From Nocardioides zhouii (GTDB taxonomy: Bacteria; Actinomycetota; Actinomycetes; Propionibacteriales; Nocardioidaceae): a stretch of DNA of 64,000 bases. This document shows, one piece after another, positions 29,740 through 39,505 of the stretch. The stretch's first letter is position 1, and every line of letters starts with the position of its first letter. The notes under the pieces are model-generated. The model ran no database searches, was not told where the DNA came from, and saw nothing but the letters and a program-made list of their open reading frames with translations. A program made the position numbers and the translations under genes. The stretch spans positions 43,224-107,223 of the forward strand of contig NZ_SDWV01000017.1 in the NCBI RefSeq assembly GCF_004137345.1. Direction: 5' to 3'.

Positions 29740-30483
29740 TCAGGCTCCGGTGAGGCCGGGTGTCACCAGCTCGATGCGCGGTCCGCGACTGGGCTCGGGT
29801 CGCGCTTCGTAGTCGGGGGTCGCGACGTACGGCTGCCAGGCCAGGTACGCCGACAGGTGCCGGCGGACGCTCGGCAGCACGTCGGCGACGGTGACGTGGC
29901 GGCCCAGCTCCGAGGAGAGCGAGGTGACGCCCGCGTCAGCGATGCCGCAGGGGACGAACCGGTCGTACCACCCGAGGTCGACGTCGCAGTTGAGGGCGAA
30001 GCCGTGCATGGTCACGCCGCGGCTGACCCGGATCCCGAGGGCGGCGATCTTGCGCTCGGGGCCGCGCTCGTCGGCGCGCAGCCAGACGCCACTGCGACCC
30101 GGCACCCGTGCGGTGGTCACGCCGAGGTCGGCGCAGACCGCGATCAGGGCCTCCTCGACCCGGCGTACGTAGTCGACGACCTTCACGTGGTCGGGGAGCG
30201 TGACGATCGGGTAGCCGACCAGCTGGCCGGGCCCGTGGAAGGTGATCTTGCCGCCGCGGTCGACGTCGATCACGTCGGCGCCGCCGGGGTCGGCGGGCCG
30301 CTCGTGCGGGTCGGTGCGCTTGCCGGCGGTGAAGACCGGTGGGTGCTCGAGCAGCAGGACCGTGTCGGGTCGGGTGGCTGCCACGACCTCCGCGTGCACG
30401 CGACGCTGGAGGTCCCAGGCGGCGAGGTAGTCGACGGCGTCGTCACCGAGACCGGCGACCTCGTAGTCCAGCTCCTGGGGCAT
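29740..30483 (-). CDS. lipB: Octanoyl-ACP:protein N-octanoyltransferase
   Basis: A 247-residue enzyme that moves octanoyl from acyl carrier protein to the lipoyl-domain lysine, the first step of lipoate assembly. The core shows [48 protein letters not shown] (conserved Lys) and [12 protein letters not shown] with the catalytic Cys of the Lys/Cys pair. ATG start at 30483. Works with LipA (26669-27619) and supplies SucB, encoded 5 kb away in the same direction. Divergent from a small secreted-protein gene. Confidence 0.97.
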   Translation of the reverse strand: MPQELDYEVAGLGDDAVDYLAAWDLQRRVHAEVVAATRPDTVLLLEHPPVFTAGKRTDPHERPADPGGADVIDVDRGGKITFHGPGQLVGYPIVTLPDHVKVVDYVRRVEEALIAVCADLGVTTARVPGRSGVWLRADERGPERKIAALGIRVSRGVTMHGFALNCDVDLGWYDRFVPCGIADAGVTSLSSELGRHVTVADVLPSVRRHLSAYLAWQPYVATPDYEARPEPSRGPRIELVTPGLTGA

Positions 30484-30567
30484 GGTCGAATCCTACGTCG
30501 CGCAGGTCGCCCGCCTGCCTGTGGATGAGCCGACGCACGGACGGCCGGGATCGGCGAGGGTGTCGGA

Positions 30568-31131
30568 GTGGACCCACGCCGCCTCCTGCCCGCCCTGGCC
30601 GCCGTCGCCTCCGCCTGCATCGTGGCGACGCTGGTCGTGACCCTCGTGCCGCGAGCGGACCGGCCCGCCGCCGAGTCGGCGCGTCCGGCCTCCGTGTCGG
30701 GGCCGGTCGACTCCGCACCCGTCCGGATCCTGGCCGCCTGGGACGAGGCGCGGGCCGCTGCGTGGGAGGCGGGAGACCCCGCCGCCCTGCGCAGGTTGTA
30801 CGTCGCCGAGTCCCGCACCGGCGCAGCGGACGTACGGCTCCTCCGCGACTACCGCGGGCGCGGGCTGTCCGTGGCCGGGCTCACGACGCAGATGTTGGCG
30901 ATCGACGTCGTGGCGGAGTCGCCCACCCGGCTCGTGTTGGTCGTCACCGACCGGGTGGTCGGGGGCCGGGCCGTGGGCGGCGGTGCCCCGGTCGCGCTGC
31001 CGGCCGACCGGGCCTCGACGCGACGGGTCGTGCTGCGGCGCGATGACGGGCGCTGGCTGGTGGTCGAGGCGCGTGATCAGGCGAGCGCGGCGGCCAGCAC
31101 CGTGCGTACGTCCTCGTCCTCGAAGTCGTAG
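30568..31131 (+). CDS. Small membrane-anchored protein of unknown function
   Basis: A 187-residue protein. An N-terminal hydrophobic segment (LLPALAAVASACIVATLVVT, about 6-26) is a signal or anchor. The exported part starts near residue 50 with ILAAWDEARAAAWEAGDPAAL and continues as an NTF2-like alpha-plus-beta pattern (LTTQMLAIDVVAESPTRLVLVVTDRV, RRVVLRRDDGRWLV). GTG 30568 with GAGGG at 8 nt. I do not recognise a named family. The last 55 nt overlap the convergent epimerase gene; if translation truly ends at 31131, the Ser-rich tail is encoded inside that overlap. Confidence 0.65.
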   Translation: MDPRRLLPALAAVASACIVATLVVTLVPRADRPAAESARPASVSGPVDSAPVRILAAWDEARAAAWEAGDPAALRRLYVAESRTGAADVRLLRDYRGRGLSVAGLTTQMLAIDVVAESPTRLVLVVTDRVVGGRAVGGGAPVALPADRASTRRVVLRRDDGRWLVVEARDQASAAASTVRTSSSSKS

Positions 31132-31967
31132 CCCGCGCGCTCGAGCGCCGCTGGGCGGGCGTTGACCGACCCCAGCAGCTCGGGGGCGAGGTCACCGGCG
31201 GCGTGCTTGAGGATCGGGGCCGGGACCGCGAAGAACGCCTTGCGGTGGAGCGCCTTGGCGAGGGCGTGGGTGAACTCGGCGTTGGTCGGCGTACGCGGGC
31301 AGCACAGGTTGAAGGCGCCCGAGACGTCGCGCGACTCGATGAGATAGCTCACCGCGCCGATCCAGTCGCGCAGCGAGATCATCGGCATGCGCTGCTCGCC
31401 GGAGCCGAGCTTCGCCCCGCCACCGGCCTGGAAGAGCAGCCGCAGCTGCTTGAGCGGGGGAGACGTACGGTCCATCACCGGGGACGTGCGCAGCACGCAG
31501 ACGCGCGCGCCGGCGTCGTGCGCGGCCGCAGCAGCGGCCTCCCACTCGCGGGAGACCCGGGTGAGGAAGGCGGAGCCCCTCGAGTCGGACTCCTCGGTGA
31601 CCGGGGCCTCGCCGTGGTCGCCGTACCAGGCGATGCCGTTGCCGGCGAGGAACGCGGGCGGCCGCTCGCTCGCCGCGATCGCCTCTGCGAGCACGCGGGT
31701 GGTCGACACCCGTGACTCGAGCACCTCGGTCGACCACTTCTTCGAGTGCGGGTTGCCGGCGATGCTCGCGCCGGCGAGGTTCACCACCGCATCGGCCCGG
31801 CCGACCAGTGCGGCGTCGACCGCCCCGGTGCTTGGGTCCCAGCGCGACTCGCGCGACGACGTCGGCTCGCGACGGACGAGAGCGGTCACCTCGTGCCCGT
31901 GCACCCGGAGGTGGTCGGACAGGTGGGTGCCGAGGAATCCCGAGGCTCCGGCAATGACGACGCGCAT
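31077..31967 (-). CDS. TIGR01777-family NAD(P)-dependent epimerase-like protein
   Basis: A 296-residue protein of the extended short-chain dehydrogenase type. GASGFLGTHL at residues 8-17 is the dinucleotide site; NLAGASIAG and the C-terminal DUF1731-like segment (LLGSVNARPAALERAGYDF) identify the TIGR01777 family. The catalytic YxxxK is not obvious, as in others of this family. ATG 31967 was chosen over an upstream in-frame start because the fold begins there. In mycobacteria a homologue lies next to lipB and sucB as here, so a role connected with lipoylation or TCA metabolism is possible. Confidence 0.88.
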   Translation of the reverse strand: MRVVIAGASGFLGTHLSDHLRVHGHEVTALVRREPTSSRESRWDPSTGAVDAALVGRADAVVNLAGASIAGNPHSKKWSTEVLESRVSTTRVLAEAIAASERPPAFLAGNGIAWYGDHGEAPVTEESDSRGSAFLTRVSREWEAAAAAAHDAGARVCVLRTSPVMDRTSPPLKQLRLLFQAGGGAKLGSGEQRMPMISLRDWIGAVSYLIESRDVSGAFNLCCPRTPTNAEFTHALAKALHRKAFFAVPAPILKHAAGDLAPELLGSVNARPAALERAGYDFEDEDVRTVLAAALA

Positions 31968-32006
31968 GCCTCCACCCAACCATGAGGGCAAAGCGCGTTC
32001 GCCCGG

Positions 32007-35000
32007 TCAACCGGCCAGGTGCGCCCATCGGGCCGACAGCTCGTGCCACGGTCCGGCGTCGACCACGCGCCCCGAGTCGAGCACCACCACCCGGTCGGCC
32101 TGCGCCAGTGCGGCGGCCTTGCTCGTGGCGCCGATCACCGTCGCGCCACGCTCGCGCAGCGCCTGCCAGAGCTCGACCTCGGTGGCCGCGTCGAGGGCCG
32201 ACGAGACGTCGTCGGCGAGCAGCACGTCGGCGTCGGTCGCGAGCGCCCGGGCCAGAGCCAGTCGCTGTACCTGGCCGCCCGAGAGGCGTACGCCGCGGTG
32301 GCCGACGAGCGCGTCGGGTCCGCCGGCCTCGGACACGTCGCGGCCCATCCGCGCCGCCTCGAGGGCCGGCACGACCGACCGCTGGGGGTGGTCGAGGCCA
32401 ACGTTGCCGGTGAACGAGCCCGACAGGACGCGCGGCACCTGCGCGACGTGGGCGACCCGCGCCGGTCGCAGGACGGTCTGCGGGTCGGCGACGACCTCGT
32501 CGTTCCAGCGGATCTCGCCGGTGCTGGTGACCAGCCCCGCGAGCGCGCTGAGCAGGCTGGACTTGCCGGAGCCGACCTGGCCGAGCAGCAGCACGAGCTC
32601 GCCCGCGCCGACCTCGAGGTCGACGTCCTGGACGCCGAGCGTGCCGTCGTCGTGCACCGCACTCAGGTCGCGGATCGTGAGCGTGCGGAGGGGCTCGCGG
32701 GTCGGCGCGCCGGGTGCGGTCGCGGTGCCCGCGGACAGGTCCATCCCGCCCGGCAGCTCCATCAGGTCGCCACCGCCGGCGAGCGCGCTGGTGGCCTCCA
32801 TCCAGGCGCGAGTGCCCGGTGCCTCGGTGACCACGGCGCCGGCGACCCGGCCGAACCAGTCGAAGCCGCTGACGGCGTTGGCGACGAGCAGTGCGGTGGC
32901 GAGCTCCCACTGGCCGGAGAGCAGGCCCGCCCACGCGGCGACCACGCCGCACTGGACCATCACGACCGGCACGCCGTCGAGGAGGGACTGGACGCGGTGC
33001 TCGCGCACGGCGGCGTCGACACGGCCGCCGTCGACGGCGCGGAGGTGGCGGTGGAGGTTCGGCGTGGCGGCGGCGAGCTTGACCGTGCGGATCGACTCCA
33101 GGGTCGACACGAGGGCCTGGCCGAAGCCGGCGCGCGCGGTCGAGGCGGCGGCCGCCGAGCGCCCGGCGACGGGTCGGCCGAGCGACGACGCCAGGGCCGA
33201 GGCGACCATCACGGCCAGCAGGACGGCCCCGGCCAGCCAGGTGCCCGCGATGGCGGCGGTCAGTGCTGCGACCAGCAGTCCGTTGACGAAGTCGACCCAG
33301 CGGTCGGTGTAGCGCGCGATCCGGTCGGCGTCCATGGCACGCGCCACGACCTCGCCCGGCGGCGTACGGACGAGGCGGCGCTGGTCGGTCTGGCCCGCCA
33401 GCACGGCCGCGCGGACCCGCATCCGCACCTCGACCCACCAGTGGGGGTAGGTCCAGAACGCCTGGGACAGCAGCAGCGGCCCGATCATCAGCGAGGCAAC
33501 GAGGGCCACGACCAGCAGGCCGGGGGACTCGCCCTCCTGCAGGCCAGTGACGATGTGGCCCCAGACGAAGCCGGTGATCGCGCCGTAGGCCCCCGTGATC
33601 GAGGCGATCAGGAACAGCATCGCTCCGAAGAGGCCCCACTCGGGCTTGAGCCGGATGCAGTGCCAGACCTGGCGCGCCAGGCTGAGGGGCGGATCGACGT
33701 GGGGCGGCTCCGGCGGCGCGGTGCTGCGGCGGATCGACCCGATCGAGGAGTCGTCGTGGTGGTGCTCCTCGACGGCCACCTCGTGGGCGGCTGCGTCGAG
33801 CAGGCGGCGGAAGGGACCGTCGGCGGCCGCGAGCTGGGCGCGGGGACCCTGCTGGACGATGCGACCCGACTCGAGCACCGCGACCTGCTCGGCGCGCTCG
33901 GTGGTGGAGAGCCGGTGGGCGACGAGGATGCCGGTGCGGCCGCTGATCAGCCGGTCGGCGGCGCGGACCACGCGCGCCTCGGTGACGGGGTCCATGCGGG
34001 CGGTCGCCTCGTCGAGGACGACCACGCTGACGTCGCGTACGAGCAGGCGGGCGAACGCCACCAGCTGCTCCTCGCCGGCCGAGAGGCTGGTGCCGCCCGG
34101 GCCGAGCATCGTGTCGAGGCCCTCGGGCAGGCCGGCCACCCAGTCGGTGAGGCCGAGCTCCTCCACCGCGGCGACAACCTGCTCGCGCGGGGCGTCGCCG
34201 AAGAGGGTGATGTTGTCGGCGAGGCTGCCGGCCAGGACCTCGGTGCGCTGGGTGACCACGCCGACGGCGGACCGCAGCTGCTGGAGGTCGAGGTCGCGTA
34301 CGTCGACGCCGCCGAGGAAGACCGTGCCGCGCGGCGGCTCGACCCCGCGGGACAGCAGCGAGGCGAGGGTGGACTTCCCCGACCCGGTCCGGCCGACGAG
34401 CGCACACGTGTGGCCGGCCGGCACGGTGAGGTCGACGTCGCGGAGCGCGAAGGTGCCGGTGCCGTAGGAGAAGGCGAGGCCGCGGAGCTCGACGTCGAGC
34501 GGGCCGTGGGGGACCGGGAGCCCACCGGTGGGCTCCGCCGGGACGGACATCATCCCGCGCAGCCGCAGCACCGCGCCCATGCCCTCCTGGAGGTCGGGCA
34601 GGTGGCGGGCGAGCATGTCGACCTGGCCGACGAACATCGTCGTGACCAGGAACAGCGTCACCAGCCGGGCCGTCGACAGGTCGCCGTGCAGGACCAGGGC
34701 GATGCCGATGAGGCCGGTCCCGGCGAGCACGGCGTGGAGCAGCGAGCCGCTGCGGCGGGTGATGCTGACCTCGACCGCGAGGACCCGCCGCAGCCGGCGG
34801 TGGATCTCGGCGGCGAGCTCGGCGTTGCGGCGCAGCACGTGGGGCTGGCCGAGCGAGGTGCGGATGTCGTCGCGGGCGGCCACGCCCTCCTCGGTCGAGG
34901 CGGCGTGGTCGGTCCAGGCCGCCTCCTCGAGGACCTTGCGCTCGGCGATCTGTGGCAGCAGGCGCCGGATGAAGAGCCAGACGACGACGCCGCACAGGGG

Positions 35001-35522
35001 GAACAAGAACGCGGCGGGCCACCAGGTCACGCTCGCGACGATCCACAGCGGACCGGCGGACAGGAGGGTGCGCAGGGCCATCCACACGCCCCAGCGCATC
35101 AGCTGGCCGACCTCCCAGGTGTCGTCGTCGATGCGGTCGAGGACCTCGCCGACGGCCTGCTCGGACAGCTCGGCGAGCGGCTGGGCCATGGCAGCGTCGA
35201 TCAGGTCGGCGCGCAGCTGACCCTCGGCCCGGTCGACCACGACACCCCAGATGGTGCGCGCGGCGGTGTCGACGAAGGCGCCGCCGATCACGCACAGGGC
35301 GAGGGTCGTCAGGAGCGCCGAGGTCGGCGAGTCGGCCAGGCGTCCGGCGGCGACGCTGCCGAGCGACGAGGCGATGGCGCCCACGAGCGCCAGGGCCAGG
35401 CACACGACCGTCAGCGGGCGGCGTACGCGTCGCCAGTCGACAGCGACCCGACCCGGGGGCGGGTCGGGTGTCGGAGCGGGGGGAGCCGCGGAGGTGTGCG
35501 CGGTCAGGTCGGTCGCAGTCAC
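32007..35522 (-). CDS. Fused ABC exporter with two membrane and two ATPase domains
   Basis: A 1171-residue single-chain exporter arranged TMD1-NBD1-TMD2-NBD2. NBD1 (about 345-560) has GRTGSGKST, LSAGEEQLVAFA and VVVLDEATARMD. NBD2 (about 955-1160) has GQVGSGKSS, LSGGQVQRLALA and VLLADDVSSALD, where the catalytic Glu after the Walker B Asp is replaced by Asp, so the two ATP sites are unequal. GTG 35522 with GGAAG 5 nt upstream. Lipid or drug export is the general role of such type IV exporters; the substrate is not evident. Gene lies between the epimerase and sucB and is 40 nt from the epimerase start. Confidence 0.92.
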   Translation of the reverse strand: MTATDLTAHTSAAPPAPTPDPPPGRVAVDWRRVRRPLTVVCLALALVGAIASSLGSVAAGRLADSPTSALLTTLALCVIGGAFVDTAARTIWGVVVDRAEGQLRADLIDAAMAQPLAELSEQAVGEVLDRIDDDTWEVGQLMRWGVWMALRTLLSAGPLWIVASVTWWPAAFLFPLCGVVVWLFIRRLLPQIAERKVLEEAAWTDHAASTEEGVAARDDIRTSLGQPHVLRRNAELAAEIHRRLRRVLAVEVSITRRSGSLLHAVLAGTGLIGIALVLHGDLSTARLVTLFLVTTMFVGQVDMLARHLPDLQEGMGAVLRLRGMMSVPAEPTGGLPVPHGPLDVELRGLAFSYGTGTFALRDVDLTVPAGHTCALVGRTGSGKSTLASLLSRGVEPPRGTVFLGGVDVRDLDLQQLRSAVGVVTQRTEVLAGSLADNITLFGDAPREQVVAAVEELGLTDWVAGLPEGLDTMLGPGGTSLSAGEEQLVAFARLLVRDVSVVVLDEATARMDPVTEARVVRAADRLISGRTGILVAHRLSTTERAEQVAVLESGRIVQQGPRAQLAAADGPFRRLLDAAAHEVAVEEHHHDDSSIGSIRRSTAPPEPPHVDPPLSLARQVWHCIRLKPEWGLFGAMLFLIASITGAYGAITGFVWGHIVTGLQEGESPGLLVVALVASLMIGPLLLSQAFWTYPHWWVEVRMRVRAAVLAGQTDQRRLVRTPPGEVVARAMDADRIARYTDRWVDFVNGLLVAALTAAIAGTWLAGAVLLAVMVASALASSLGRPVAGRSAAAASTARAGFGQALVSTLESIRTVKLAAATPNLHRHLRAVDGGRVDAAVREHRVQSLLDGVPVVMVQCGVVAAWAGLLSGQWELATALLVANAVSGFDWFGRVAGAVVTEAPGTRAWMEATSALAGGGDLMELPGGMDLSAGTATAPGAPTREPLRTLTIRDLSAVHDDGTLGVQDVDLEVGAGELVLLLGQVGSGKSSLLSALAGLVTSTGEIRWNDEVVADPQTVLRPARVAHVAQVPRVLSGSFTGNVGLDHPQRSVVPALEAARMGRDVSEAGGPDALVGHRGVRLSGGQVQRLALARALATDADVLLADDVSSALDAATEVELWQALRERGATVIGATSKAAALAQADRVVVLDSGRVVDAGPWHELSARWAHLAG

Positions 35523-35602
35523 GGTGCTTCCACGGTAGACGTCGGGTAGGACACTGCGCGCCTGAATATCGGCCTGCCGCAAGCGCACTAGGACATGGAA
35601 GT

Positions 35603-35640
35603 GGCCGCCTGACGCACGGTATGCCGTGCGTCAGGCGGCC
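35603..35640 (-). terminator. terminator of the lpdA-sucB transcript
   Basis: GGCCGCCTGACGCACGG (35603-35619) and its exact inverse (35624-35640) form a 17-bp stem with a TATG loop, 43 nt past the sucB stop. It insulates the 2-oxoacid dehydrogenase genes from the ABC exporter gene downstream. Confidence 0.85.
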
Positions 35641-35683
35641 CTACGTCCGCTCGAGTCGCCCCGTGGCCGGGGCGGAGGTCGGC

Positions 35684-37570
35684 TCAGACCTCGAAGCTCC
35701 CGGACTCCAGGCGCTTCTTGACCTCCTGGAGGAACCGCCCGGCGTCGGCGCCGTCGACCAGGCGGTGGTCGTACGTCAGCGACAGGTGGACCATGTGGCG
35801 CACCGCGATCGTCTCGCCCAGGTTGGGGTCGTCGATCACGACGGGCCGCTTGACCACGGCACCGGGGCCGAGGATCGCGACCTGCGGCTTGTTGATGATC
35901 GGGGTGTCGAAGAGCGCCCCGAAGCTGCCGAGGTTGGTGATCGTGAACGTGCCGCCCGACAGCTCGTCGGGGATGATCTTGTTGGTGCGCGTGCGCTCCG
36001 CGACATCGGCGATCTTCTTGGCCAGGCCGGCGATCGAGAGGTCACCGGCGTCCTTGACGACGGGCGTCAGCAGGCCCTTCTCGGTGTCCACCGCGAACGC
36101 GATGTTCTCGCGGTCGTAGTAGGTGACCTCACCCTTCTCCGAGTCGATGGCCGCGTTGAGCTTGGGGTGCAGCTTGAGCGAGTCGATCGCCGCCTTGGCG
36201 AAGAACGGCAGGTAGGTCAGCTTGACCCCCTCGCGCGCCAGAAAGTCGGCCTTTGCGGACTCGCGCAGGCGGGCGATCGCGGTGACGTCGACCTCCATGA
36301 CCTGCGTCAGCTGGGCGGCCTCCTGCAGCGACTCGACCATGCGCTTGGCGATGACCTTGCGCAGTCGCGAGAGCGGCTCGGTGGTGCCCCGCAGCGGCGA
36401 CGGCGCCGACGACGTCGGAGCCGCGGCTGCCGGAGGAGCACCCGCGGCAGCGGCGGGGGCCGGAGCAGCGGCTTCCTTCGCCGCAGCAGCGGCGTCGAGG
36501 ACGTCCTGCTTGCGGATCCGGCCACCGACACCCGTGCCCGTCAGGGCGCTGAGGTCGACACCCTGCTGGTCGGCCATCTTGCGCACCAGCGGAGTGACGT
36601 ACGCCGTCTGGTCGCGACCGCCCTCGCTGGCGGCGGGCGCGGCAGGTGCCGGCTCGGACTTGGGCTCCTCCTTGGCCTCTGCCTTCGGCTCGGGCGTGGC
36701 CTCGGGCGTGGGCTCCGGCTCGGGCTGCTTCTCGGACTCGGGGGTCTCGTCGCCGGGGGGCAGGTCGCCGGTCTGCTCGACGACCTCCTGCTCCTGCTCG
36801 GCCTTCTTCTCGGCCTGCTCCTCGTCCTTCGGCTGGGCCTCGGGCTCCGCCTGGGCGGGGGCGGCGTCGCCCGACCCGATGATCGCGAGCTCGGCACCGA
36901 CCTCGACGGTCTCGTCCTCCTCCGCCTTGATCTCGAGCAGCGTGCCCGCGACGGGCGAGGGGATCTCGGTGTCGACCTTGTCGGTGGAGACCTCGAGGAG
37001 CGGCTCGTCGACCGCGACCTCGTCGCCGACCTTCTTGAGCCAGCGCGTGACGGTGCCCTCGGTGACGGACTCACCCAGCGCGGGCAGGGTCACCGACGTG
37101 CCGGACCCACCGGACGGCTTCGTCTCGGCGGCGGGCGTCTCCTCGGCAGCAGGCTCCTCCGCGGGGGCCTCTTCCTCGGCGGCGGGGTCCTCGGCGGGCG
37201 CCTCCTCGGCAGCGGGCTCCTCCGCGGCAGCGGGCTCCTCCGCGGCAGCGGGCTCCTCCGCGGCAGCGGGCTCCTCCGCGGGGGCTTCCTCGGCAGCGGA
37301 CTCGTCGCCGCCGGAGTCGCCTGCGGACTCGCCCGCCTCGCCGATCACGCCGAGGACCGCGCCCACCTCGACGGTGTCGTCCTCGTTGGCCTTGATCTCG
37401 AGCAGGGTGCCGGCGACAGGGGACGGAATCTCGGTGTCGACCTTGTCGGTGGAGACCTCCAGCAGCGGCTCGTCGACGGCAACCGTGTCACCGACCTGCT
37501 TGAGCCAGCGGGTGACGGTGCCCTCGGTGACGGACTCGCCGAGTGCGGGGAGGGTGACTTCGGAGGCCAT
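35684..37570 (-). CDS. sucB: 2-oxoglutarate dehydrogenase E2 (dihydrolipoamide acyltransferase), two lipoyl domains
   Basis: A 628-residue E2 component. Two nearly identical lipoyl domains (about 1-78 and 157-235) each carry the lipoyl lysine in STDKVDTE (K43 and K198). They are joined by a Glu/Ala/Pro linker. A peripheral-subunit-binding domain ([20 protein letters not shown], about 325-360) precedes the catalytic domain, whose active site is [13 protein letters not shown] (His near 602, Asp near 606). Actinobacterial E2 of this form can serve pyruvate as well as 2-oxoglutarate dehydrogenase, so sucB or dlaT are both possible. It follows lpdA after 43 nt and ends at a strong terminator. Confidence 0.94.
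   Translation of the reverse strand: MASEVTLPALGESVTEGTVTRWLKQVGDTVAVDEPLLEVSTDKVDTEIPSPVAGTLLEIKANEDDTVEVGAVLGVIGEAGESAGDSGGDESAAEEAPAEEPAAAEEPAAAEEPAAAEEPAAEEAPAEDPAAEEEAPAEEPAAEETPAAETKPSGGSGTSVTLPALGESVTEGTVTRWLKKVGDEVAVDEPLLEVSTDKVDTEIPSPVAGTLLEIKAEEDETVEVGAELAIIGSGDAAPAQAEPEAQPKDEEQAEKKAEQEQEVVEQTGDLPPGDETPESEKQPEPEPTPEATPEPKAEAKEEPKSEPAPAAPAASEGGRDQTAYVTPLVRKMADQQGVDLSALTGTGVGGRIRKQDVLDAAAAAKEAAAPAPAAAAGAPPAAAAPTSSAPSPLRGTTEPLSRLRKVIAKRMVESLQEAAQLTQVMEVDVTAIARLRESAKADFLAREGVKLTYLPFFAKAAIDSLKLHPKLNAAIDSEKGEVTYYDRENIAFAVDTEKGLLTPVVKDAGDLSIAGLAKKIADVAERTRTNKIIPDELSGGTFTITNLGSFGALFDTPIINKPQVAILGPGAVVKRPVVIDDPNLGETIAVRHMVHLSLTYDHRLVDGADAGRFLQEVKKRLESGSFEV
37209..37280 (-). repeat. four tandem 18-bp repeats in the sucB linker
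   Basis: GCAGCGGGCTCCTCCGCG (plus-strand form) occurs four times head to tail from 37209 to 37280, encoding repeats of A-A-A-E-E-P in the flexible linker between the lipoyl domains. In-frame copy number could vary between strains without breaking the protein. Confidence 0.9.
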
Positions 37571-37613
37571 GTGGTTCCTTCGCTCGCGTGTTGTGGTGGG
37601 GGAGACTGGGAAA

Positions 37614-38990
37614 TCAGGAGTGGGCGTGGAGCGGCTTGCCGGCGAGGGCCAGGTGGGCCTCGCCGAGGGCCTCGTTCTGTGTGGGGTGCGCGTGCACGAG
37701 CGGCGCGACGTCGTCGGCGTGCGCCTCCCAGTTGTAGATCAGCTGCGCTTCGCCGATGAGCTCGCCGACCCGGTCTCCCACCATGTGGACGCCGAGCACC
37801 GGGCCGTCGACCAGCCCGACGAGCTTGACGAAGCCCTGCGTCTGCAGGATCTGGCTCTTGCCGTTGCCGCCGAGGTCGTACGTCACCGTGGTGACCGCGT
37901 CGCCGTGCAGCTCGCGCGCCCGGGCCTCGTCGAGGCCGACCGAGGCCACCTCGGGGTGGGAGTACGTCACCCGCGGGATGCCGGCCTCGTCGACCGGACG
38001 CGGGTCGAGGCCGGCGATGTCCTCGGCCACGAAGATGCCCTGCTGGAAGCCGCGGTGGGCCAGCTGCAGGCCCGGCACGATGTCGCCGACGGCGTAGACG
38101 CCCTCGACGTTGGTGCGGCACCGCTCGTCCGTGAGCACGAAGCCGCGCTCCATCGCGACGCCCTGCTCGGCATAGCCGAGGCCGTCGGTGGAGGGGCCGC
38201 GCCCGACCGCGACGAGCAGCAGCTCGGCCTCGATCACGTCGCCGCCCTCGACCGTCACGGCGACACCGGTGTCGGTCGTCTTGACGCTCTGGAAGGGGGT
38301 GCCGGTGAGGAAGTTGATCTTCCGCTTGCGGAACGCCCGCTCGAGCGCCTTGGACGACGCCTCGTCCTCGGCGGCGACGAGCCGCGGGAGGGCCTCGATG
38401 ATCGTGACGTCGGCGCCGAAGGACTTCCAGACGCTGGCGAACTCGCAGCCGATGACGCCGCCGCCCAGCACGATCGCGGAGGCCGGGACGCGGTCGAGGC
38501 GCAGCGCGTGGTCGGACGTGATGACCCGCGTGCCGTCGACCTCGAGGCCGGGCAGCGTACGGCTGTAGGAGCCGGAGGCGAGCACGACGTGGGTGCCGGT
38601 GTGCTCGGTGCCGTCGACGGTGACCGTCCGCGGGCCGGTGAGCGTGCCGGTGCCCTGGATGACGGTGATGCCGCGCGACTTGATCAGGCCGGTGAGGCCC
38701 TTGAAGAGCCGGTCGACGACCTTGTCCTTGTAGGCGTTGACGCCCGGCATGTCGATGCCGTCGAAGGTCGCGGAGACGCCGAACTGCGCGGCCTCGCGGG
38801 CCGAGTCGGCGACCTCGGCGGCGTGGAGCAGCGCCTTGGTCGGGATGCATCCCACGTGGAGGCAGGTGCCGCCCAGGTTGCCCTTCTCGACTAGCCCGAC
38901 CTTCAGGCCCAGCTGGGCCGCGCGCAGGGCGCAGGCATAACCGCCCGACCCTGCCCCGAGGACGAGGACGTCGAACTCAGCGTCCGCCAC
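37614..38990 (-). CDS. lpdA: Dihydrolipoyl dehydrogenase (E3)
   Basis: A 458-residue flavoprotein that reoxidises dihydrolipoyl groups with NAD. FAD site [15 protein letters not shown] (about 11-25), redox disulfide [11 protein letters not shown] (CxxxxC, about 40-50), NAD site [12 protein letters not shown], second FAD contact YAVGDIVPG and the C-terminal dimer-interface catalytic pair in [15 protein letters not shown] 38990 has GGAGGA upstream; the frame is open 69 codons further but without family similarity. It is first in an operon with sucB and serves the 2-oxoacid dehydrogenase and glycine-cleavage systems. Confidence 0.97.
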   Translation of the reverse strand: MADAEFDVLVLGAGSGGYACALRAAQLGLKVGLVEKGNLGGTCLHVGCIPTKALLHAAEVADSAREAAQFGVSATFDGIDMPGVNAYKDKVVDRLFKGLTGLIKSRGITVIQGTGTLTGPRTVTVDGTEHTGTHVVLASGSYSRTLPGLEVDGTRVITSDHALRLDRVPASAIVLGGGVIGCEFASVWKSFGADVTIIEALPRLVAAEDEASSKALERAFRKRKINFLTGTPFQSVKTTDTGVAVTVEGGDVIEAELLLVAVGRGPSTDGLGYAEQGVAMERGFVLTDERCRTNVEGVYAVGDIVPGLQLAHRGFQQGIFVAEDIAGLDPRPVDEAGIPRVTYSHPEVASVGLDEARARELHGDAVTTVTYDLGGNGKSQILQTQGFVKLVGLVDGPVLGVHMVGDRVGELIGEAQLIYNWEAHADDVAPLVHAHPTQNEALGEAHLALAGKPLHAHS

Positions 38991-39133
38991 AGACTTTCCT
39001 CCACACGCTCGATCGTTGAGCACTCTTCTGCTCATCCTTGCACTTCTTGCGAGGCTGTCCACACCGGGTCGCGGTCGACTCGTCGGGCGCGTTCGGTGGT
39101 CGCGGTGAGGGTCGTCCCGGCACAATGTGCGCC

Positions 39134-39493
39134 ATGGGCATGTTCGACCGATTCCGGCGCAAGGGCCGCACCAGCCGTCCGGCGCGGGACGCCGCACGCA
39201 CCGGCTCCACGACCGTCCGCGCGTCCGACGGTGAGGACGTACGGCACCTCGAGAAGTTCGTGACGACCCGCCAGGGGGTCGAGGGATTCGTCGAGCCGCG
39301 CACCGCGGTCAGCGACGTCACCCTCCTGCTCGTCGCCCACGACGGGGAGTGGACGCGGCGGCGCGTGCCGAGCGTCAAGTGGGCGCACGACTTCGCCAAC
39401 CGCCACCGCGTGCCGTCGTACGACGCCGCCGTGGTCGGTGTGCCGCAGCGGATGCGCGACTTCAACGCGCGCAAGAAGGCGCAAGGGATCTAG
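39134..39493 (+). CDS. Small conserved basic protein of unknown function
   Basis: A 119-residue protein beginning MGMFDRFRRKGRT. It has a basic N-terminus, then HLEKFVTTRQGVEGFVEPRTAVSDVTLLLVAHDGEWTRRRVPS, a compact alpha/beta stretch, and a basic C-terminus (MRDFNARKKAQGI). It looks like the short proteins I recall beside lpdA/pepA in related genomes, with no domain I can name. ATG 39134 was preferred over ATG 39125. Divergent from lpdA across 143 bp and converging on pepA with 12 nt between stops. Confidence 0.75.
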   Translation: MGMFDRFRRKGRTSRPARDAARTGSTTVRASDGEDVRHLEKFVTTRQGVEGFVEPRTAVSDVTLLLVAHDGEWTRRRVPSVKWAHDFANRHRVPSYDAAVVGVPQRMRDFNARKKAQGI

Positions 39494-39505
39494 CGCAGGC
39501 CGGGG

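Noticed and set aside
31192..35403. 1403-residue minus-strand open frame
   Set aside because: Arg/Pro/Gly-rich out-of-frame shadow of the ABC exporter and epimerase genes, a common artefact of high GC.
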